Source: Sipunculus nudus
Lineage: Eukaryota > Annelida > Sipuncula > Golfingiida > Sipunculidae
Length of the DNA stretch: 64,000 bases
NCBI GenBank assembly: GCA_026874595.1
Contig: CM049308.1
Span: forward strand, 80,584,124-80,648,123
Direction of reading: 5' to 3'
Shown here piece after piece: positions 59,111 through 64,000 of the stretch; the stretch's first letter is position 1; every line of letters starts with the position of its first letter. The notes below the pieces were generated by a model. That model saw nothing but the letters and a program-made list of their open reading frames with translations. It did no database searches and had not been told where the DNA came from. The position numbers and the translations under genes were made by a program.

Positions 59111-60276
59111 ACAAAGTGTATTAAATATGACTTCATTGTCAATCTCAATGATTTACTGACAACTATGACACTTAAAAGTGAGAAGAGAATACCTACTCTT
59201 GAAAACAATACTAGAATAGACCAATCAAAGCTTAATAGAGTACCGAAATATAGTCTCTTTAAGTAACACTAAATCTATACTTAAAATTTAAACATCATAT
59301 AGATTGATATATCCAAAAGTGTCTATGAGACTAGACATTATGAACAGATAAAGACACTATGACTACTGTGTACTAATATTATAATTCAGCATTTGGATTA
59401 TTGTAATACTGTCAAAGTCTTTAAAATATTATACAAATAAAAGATTCAAGGACCAAGGATTGCACGGACAGAGAAGATGTGAACAACATCATATCTGTTA
59501 TATATGAAGACTGGTGTATTCAGGGATGTAGACATTTCCATACAGCTTTCTTAATATTTTTTATCTAAAGTCGTAAAGATAAGGAACAATGAGCAAATGG
59601 CAAATTATGTGTTCATTGTTTTATGTTGACAGTGGAATACATGATATAAATACCAAATGTTCCAGTGATGGTGGTTTTTATATTAATATCCTCAAAAGGA
59701 ATAAATATTTATACCATTCAGTTATAGAGGAGCTACAAGATGGAAACATCCCCGCCGAGATGAAGTAGTTTGTTTACAGAAAAAAAATATTTTTAAAAAC
59801 CAGATAAAGATTATTTTTTTTTGCCATGTGCACAAAGAGTGTCAGTGTTTATTGCAGGCTAAAGACATCTTTAAATATACTTCGCAGATCTAGTCTACTC
59901 TGTCCGAGTTGTAACTTATCCATTTAAACTGAATAAACTGCAAACTATCTTTTGACTGATAATTAAAGTAAACCATGGACATTAACTAAAAACCTTTATA
60001 GTAATATTAGGCTTCCAAATAATAATTTCTTCAAAGATAAAATGCAGATGTTTAATAAGGTTCACCACTCAGTGATGTCATGTCCCAAGTTCTCTCCCGC
60101 TACAACCTCAAGTACAACCCGGTTAACCAGTTGTTAACCCCAAGATCGCTTTCATAGAATAAAACAATATTTGATCAAAGTTCCTCATGGGGTCGCTTAA
60201 TATATATTATTTATTTTTGCACTGCAGTTAAATCATTTCGACTGTCCTCACATACCTTTGAATTTCAGTTCGTAGT

Positions 60277-60293
60277 TTTTTTTTTTTTTTTTT
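60277..60293 (-). repeat. Internal poly(A) (minus strand) in the LINE spacer
   Basis: A run of about 17 T on the + strand between ORF1 and the 299-bp repeats. It could be the tail of another retrotransposed piece or an expanded homopolymer. Confidence 0.6.
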
Positions 60294-60602
60294 AAACATA
60301 GACATGCATCGAACACGCATTCCATGATGAGCGATAAAACAATCAATCAATGCCAAGTCCGCTCTCTCATACCCATGGGTCTTAACTGAGTCTCTAATAC
60401 CGTAAATTACTGAGCTGTTAAATCTCTACTTCGTCAATAGAGGCCGCTCTAGCAGACTTTCGCGGGGTTTACTTGAAGTCTCCCTGGTCGTGTTGCCGAA
60501 AATAAATCCTTGGTTACCACAGAGGACAAGAGAATATAAGCCTGCAGAAATAATCCTGGGTGAAGACATGAAACGTCACTGGCCTTATTGAGTTGCCCCT
60601 TG

Positions 60603-61472
60603 TTAAACTGAAATTACCTGGCCTTCAACAATGAGTTGACCCCTGGTAAAGCGTGAACGCTTTCCCTCATTGTGCGCTTTCCTCATATGCGGCAAGGCTT
60701 TTAATCTCTGGTCATAGTCCTCTTTTGTGAAGTCTTCAAACACCAAGTTTCGTCCGTCCTCCCCCCTCCGTTTTCCTCTGGATATTATATCATTTCTCGT
60801 TTCTCTACTATGGAATCTTGCAATGATTTGTCTCACTTTGCCCGGTATTCTTTTTCCTGTTCTGTGTGTATATTCTATAGCTCTGCAAATACCATTTTTA
60901 TCAGCTCCCGGCATTAAATTATGATTGTGTAAAAAGTCCACCAATTTTTCTCTAACTTTCTCATTCTTTTCCTCACGAATGCCATTTACTCTAATGTTGA
61001 ATTCTCTTGTGTGCCTTTTTAAGTTCAGAACATCTTGTTTCACCTCAGTAAGTTCTTTTTCCGCCTCCTCTCTAGCAGAGCGTTCTGCACGTAATTGTTC
61101 CGTCAGGCTTTCATTTTCATTTTTCAGTCCCTCTATACTTTCATGAGCATTATCCAAACTGGTTTCTATGGCCCTCAGTTTAGTTTCAAACTCTTTAGTT
61201 ATATGTTCTATGATGGAACTACGGGTATCACTGACCTGGGTCTGCAGACTTTTAATAGCCGCCATAATGTTCCTGTAACACCTCTCGTCAGACAAATCCT
61301 GCGTGTCCATATCACTGGTGTTATCATCACCTCCAAGTTCCGTTTGTTCTGAGGATACCTGACTGTGCTTTCTCAGCATATACGCATCTACAGTCTGCTC
61401 ACCTGCTTTTGGTTTGTTTTTGGGAGGCATTGTATTCCCCGAAATATTATTTCTTGCAATATTTATGGACAC
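60603..61472 (-). CDS. LINE ORF1 protein (RNA-binding chaperone type)
   Basis: Intact 289-residue frame, though the first ATG may not be the true start (MPPKNKPK at residue 15 is an alternative). Residues about 65-155 form a coiled coil rich in E/K/L. Residues about 155-205 look like an L1-type RRM (FNIRVNGIREEKNEKVREKL). The last 70 residues resemble the L1 ORF1 C-terminal domain (ARFHSRETRNDII, LVFEDFTKEDY, SRFTRGQLIVEGQ). In L1 elements such proteins trimerise and coat the RNA. It lies 3.3 kb upstream of ORF2, an unusually long gap. Confidence 0.8.
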   Translation of the reverse strand: MSINIARNNISGNTMPPKNKPKAGEQTVDAYMLRKHSQVSSEQTELGGDDNTSDMDTQDLSDERCYRNIMAAIKSLQTQVSDTRSSIIEHITKEFETKLRAIETSLDNAHESIEGLKNENESLTEQLRAERSAREEAEKELTEVKQDVLNLKRHTREFNIRVNGIREEKNEKVREKLVDFLHNHNLMPGADKNGICRAIEYTHRTGKRIPGKVRQIIARFHSRETRNDIISRGKRRGEDGRNLVFEDFTKEDYDQRLKALPHMRKAHNEGKRSRFTRGQLIVEGQVISV

Positions 61473-62504
61473 TACTCAGAGCGCTGTCAAGGCACGTCTA
61501 CCTAGGTGTCGCCATTAACCGGAAGTCCCTTGACAAAAAAATTATTATGTAAATAATCAGCACCAGCCCACATCATATATCATTTGAATATGCCATATAC
61601 AATACCAATGTAAGTTTCTTATTACCTAGTTTATAAATAAAAATATAAAATAAAAAAAATAATTAATGTTAATTATTACATAAATATTATAATATTCTGT
61701 AAATATTATTAAATATATATTACTTGTGAACTATACTTAACCATATTAATAAAAAATATATAATATAAAATATTCCATTTCCAAAATTAATGTTAATTAT
61801 TACATTAATAATATAATATTCTGTAAATATTAATAAACATATTACTTGTGAACTATACATAACCATTCAGTGTTAAAATATTGAAAATCTGACTGAAAAC
61901 ATCTTTCCTAAGTCAATTACAATGCATAATTTATTGGGAAATTAGATCAGATCACTATTTTAATCTCGCCTAGGCAGATTTTAAACTCGCCCAAGTGATA
62001 TCAGGCAGATTTTAAACTCGCCTGGATGACACCAGACAGATTTTAAACCGCATAGGCGAGATTAAAATCCTGGCCTGCTCCATGATGGATTTTAATCTCG
62101 CCTAGGCGAGATTGCGATTGTGATCTCGTCTAGGCGAGTTTAAAATCCGTCTAGCCGAGATCACAATTGCAATCTCGCCTAGGCGAGATCACAATCGCAA
62201 TCTTGTCTAGGCGAATTTAAAATCCGCCTGGATTTCAATCTCGTCTCTGACATATATATATATATATATAGTTATTCTATATAGGGAATAATAAATAAAG
62301 TTTTGAAGAACATTAAAGTCTAAATTAGAGCTTAGGATCTAAAATTAATTTCATAAAGGTGCAGTAGCTAGTTTTGTTGTGATATCTTTAATAGAATGTG
62401 AATAATATGCAAATTATAAAAAAAACTTTGACTGTCATTTGACAGTTACAAGAGGCCGAGTTAATATTTATGGTTGTACCTCTATAGCCTTGCAGTACCA
62501 CCTA

Positions 62505-62730
62505 GTGCTCATACCGTAAAATCTCCACTTAAAACCGCACTTCCGATTAAAACCGCACCCAGACTTCGCCGAAATTCCTGGTGAGACACCACGAGGGGCT
62601 CAAATACTAAAAACCCCCCTTTAAAACCGCACCAACTTTCGCTACGGAATGATTTGACAAAAGACAAAATCAAGCTATCATCTAGAAATGAACACGCGTA
62701 GGTTGCGGCTCGGCCATTCCTGTCCACTTT
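62505..62730. repeat. Repeat-like region with recurring TTAAAACCGCAC
   Basis: TACCGTAAAATCTCCACTTA is followed by three TTAAAACCGCAC words within 125 bp, reminiscent of transposon termini of the Tc1/mariner-pogo kind. No matching right end was found before the window stops. A minus-strand frame here is probably incidental. Confidence 0.35.
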
Positions 62731-63832
62731 AAAATTCCATTTTATTCAAACACATCATAAGACTTTTTTTGCAGGGTCACTAAAGCAAGTTTGGGAAGAC
62801 GCAAGGGCCGGTGAACCTCTGCCTGTTTATACAGATTTTATATTCCGTGCCGTATTCTTGTTTGCTACTGATTTGTCATTATATTTTGGGAAAAATATTC
62901 TGCTTATCCATTTCAAGTCTCAAGTCACTGTATATTTTAAATCTAAAAGTAATATTTTGAAATCTTAATTTTTGATGAAAATTTCCATTTTCTGGAATTA
63001 CTCGGAAGATTCAAATCATTTTCATACCGGTTACTTCGGTATTATCATCGTCACATCGTACGTTGACATCGCTCCATGTTACAATTTGCTGGTTCGTTGG
63101 AAAACATCGCTGGTCACCTTAACTAAATATCAAAGTAACTGAAGTTACCTTGTCGAGATACGCACGTATAGGAAACATGACGCTTGAAAACGAGTGGTTT
63201 TAAGGTAAAATTAAAGTGGCAAGTCGGGGTAAGCAAGTTTTTTTCCTGAAGAAAGTTTCCGTGTGGGGAGCCATTTTGTCAAGGCAGTGTTCGCGCAAGG
63301 CACGCTGGGACGAAATAGGTGGCTGTTCTGTTAAAATACCACCCACCGCATACAGCCGTTCAAAATATTCTTAGCAGAATACCAGGGCGTTTCAGCACAT
63401 GGCGGCACTCAAACTTGGTTTTAAAACGATCGTCTGCCATTGTGTGACTCTTTGCGATGTCAGCTTTTTATTTTCTTTACGTTTTAAACAAATAATCATT
63501 CCTAAATAATGCCGCAAACGGGTTTATAGTAGGCTTTTATTTCAATTTTGCTTGACCATGCCCAACGATGTGGGCCGCTGTTAGCCCTAGCACCCGTCCT
63601 CTCTTACTACGCTACGCTGTGCGAGAGCCCTAGAAGATAATTTGAGGAAACTGGAGACATTCCACATGACAATTAAATTCTTATATTTCGTCTGAAAATG
63701 TCATATCCGTTAAGAAATAAAGATATTCTTATCAAATACGCATATAACATTCCACTTAGACAGTGTTTGTCCACTTTAAATATTGATTAGAAGAATATGT
63801 ATTATCCTAATAAACTGTGATACACGGGAACG
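62731..63832. other. CpG-richer stretch, possible promoter of a gene to the right
   Basis: CpG becomes frequent after 62.5 kb compared with the AT-rich elements before it. With the edge exon candidate it may be a promoter region, but no defined motif was found. Confidence 0.3.
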
Positions 63833-64000
63833 ATGTCTGCTCTGGGTTTTTCCTCCAGCCACGGCTGGCCGGCAGCCTCCTGTGTAACTAGTGGTAACGG
63901 GCCTTGTTGGCTCAGCGAGCAAAGGTCGCGCAGTTCATTGTTTCAGATTCTGAGACAGTTTCAAGCGCAAGGATTGCAAAGTTTTAAAAGTGAGTCTTGT
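63833..64000 (+). CDS. Possible first coding exon running to the window edge, not recognised
   Basis: The ATG at 63833 (adenine at -3) opens a frame that stays open to the edge (56 codons), starting MSALGFSSSHGWPAASC and containing RSRSSLFQILRQFQAQGLQ. A strong 5' splice site (TTTTAAAA|GTGAGT) lies at 63989/63990, so the exon may end there. The surroundings are CpG-richer than the rest of the window, as at a promoter. I recognise no family, and a chance reading frame is possible. Confidence 0.3.
   Translation, partial: MSALGFSSSHGWPAASCVTSGNGPCWLSEQRSRSSLFQILRQFQAQGLQSFKSESC

Larger units (their letters stand above)
53241..61529 (-). mobile_element. L1/Tx1-clade LINE, 8.3 kb, inserted in element 2
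   Basis: Minus-strand order is ORF1 (61472-60603), a 3.3-kb spacer, ORF2 (57253-53435), then a poly(A) tail (T-runs 53239-53275 on +). It is flanked by a 14-bp target duplication, TTGACAAACAAATT at 53227-53240 and TTGACAAAAAAATT at 61530-61543, one mismatch. ORF2 has an apurinic-type endonuclease, reverse transcriptase with YADD, and a C-terminal CCHC-like finger, as in L1/Tx1 elements. Two frameshifts and one stop make this copy inactive. Confidence 0.88.
51771..62252. mobile_element. Foldback-like TIR element 2 (about 2.18 kb, split by a LINE)
   Basis: Arms (51771-52286 and 61778-62252) begin TGTCAGAGACGAGATTG and consist of CCTAGGCGAGATTAAAATC-type subrepeats followed by an AT-rich inner part. 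After removing the LINE (53241-61529) and one copy of its 14-bp target duplication the element is about 2.18 kb, close in size to elements 1 and 3. It begins 12 bp after element 1 ends, in the same TA tract. The right arm carries an extra AT-rich duplication (about 61660-61740). Confidence 0.85.

Overview
This is a 64-kb window of animal nuclear DNA: AT-rich, with GT-AG introns, short conserved exons and dense transposable-element insertions. The THADA gene, the intron structure, and 'pearl'-like Helitron-derived repeats with GGCGCC-centred cores and (ACGG/ACAG)n tails point to a mollusc, most likely a bivalve or gastropod. That placement is inference from repeat style. All family assignments come from reading peptides and motifs, not from a search.

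Region 1-25.5 kb (minus strand) is the N-terminal third of THADA, the partner of the FTSJ1/Trm7 methyltransferase that 2'-O-methylates tRNA position 32. I can place a start codon at 25484 and 17 downstream coding exons whose splice phases chain together from 24395 to 972. The gene continues past the left edge. Its introns hold a 1.3-kb TIR element (2.4-3.7 kb), a small TACTGTGG MITE (11 kb), a heat-shock-element-like palindrome (12.5 kb) and, inside a 10-kb intron, an 8-kb array of Helitron-like core repeats (15.2-23.1 kb). The array carries a ~1.36-kb higher-order repeat in three near-identical copies. One exon ends in a six-copy, 27-bp tandem repeat of its own 5' splice site.

Region 25.5-37.1 kb: a probable bidirectional promoter (about 25.5-25.8 kb) separates THADA from a divergent plus-strand gene. 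That gene has a candidate untranslated first exon near 25.94 kb and a clear first coding exon at 36993-37109, preceded by two uORFs. The 39-residue peptide starts a coiled-coil protein I cannot name. No further exon of it is recognisable, so its next intron appears to run beyond 60 kb or its exons escaped me.

Region 31-62 kb holds three transposon-like elements of similar empty size (1.94, 2.00 and 2.18 kb). They have TGTCA...TGACA ends, TATA-like targets and long terminal inverted repeats built from short subrepeats, yet the repeat sequences are unrelated between elements. Two sit back to back in one (TA)n tract. The third-sized one (51.8-62.3 kb) is split by an 8.3-kb L1/Tx1-clade LINE, inserted with a 14-bp target-site duplication. 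The LINE has an intact-looking ORF1 and an ORF2 broken by two frameshifts and one stop. SINE-like, pogo/Tigger-like and microsatellite sequences fill most of the rest.

The right end (about 63-64 kb) is richer in CpG and has an open reading frame running off the edge that ends at a good 5' splice site. It may be the first exon of another gene.
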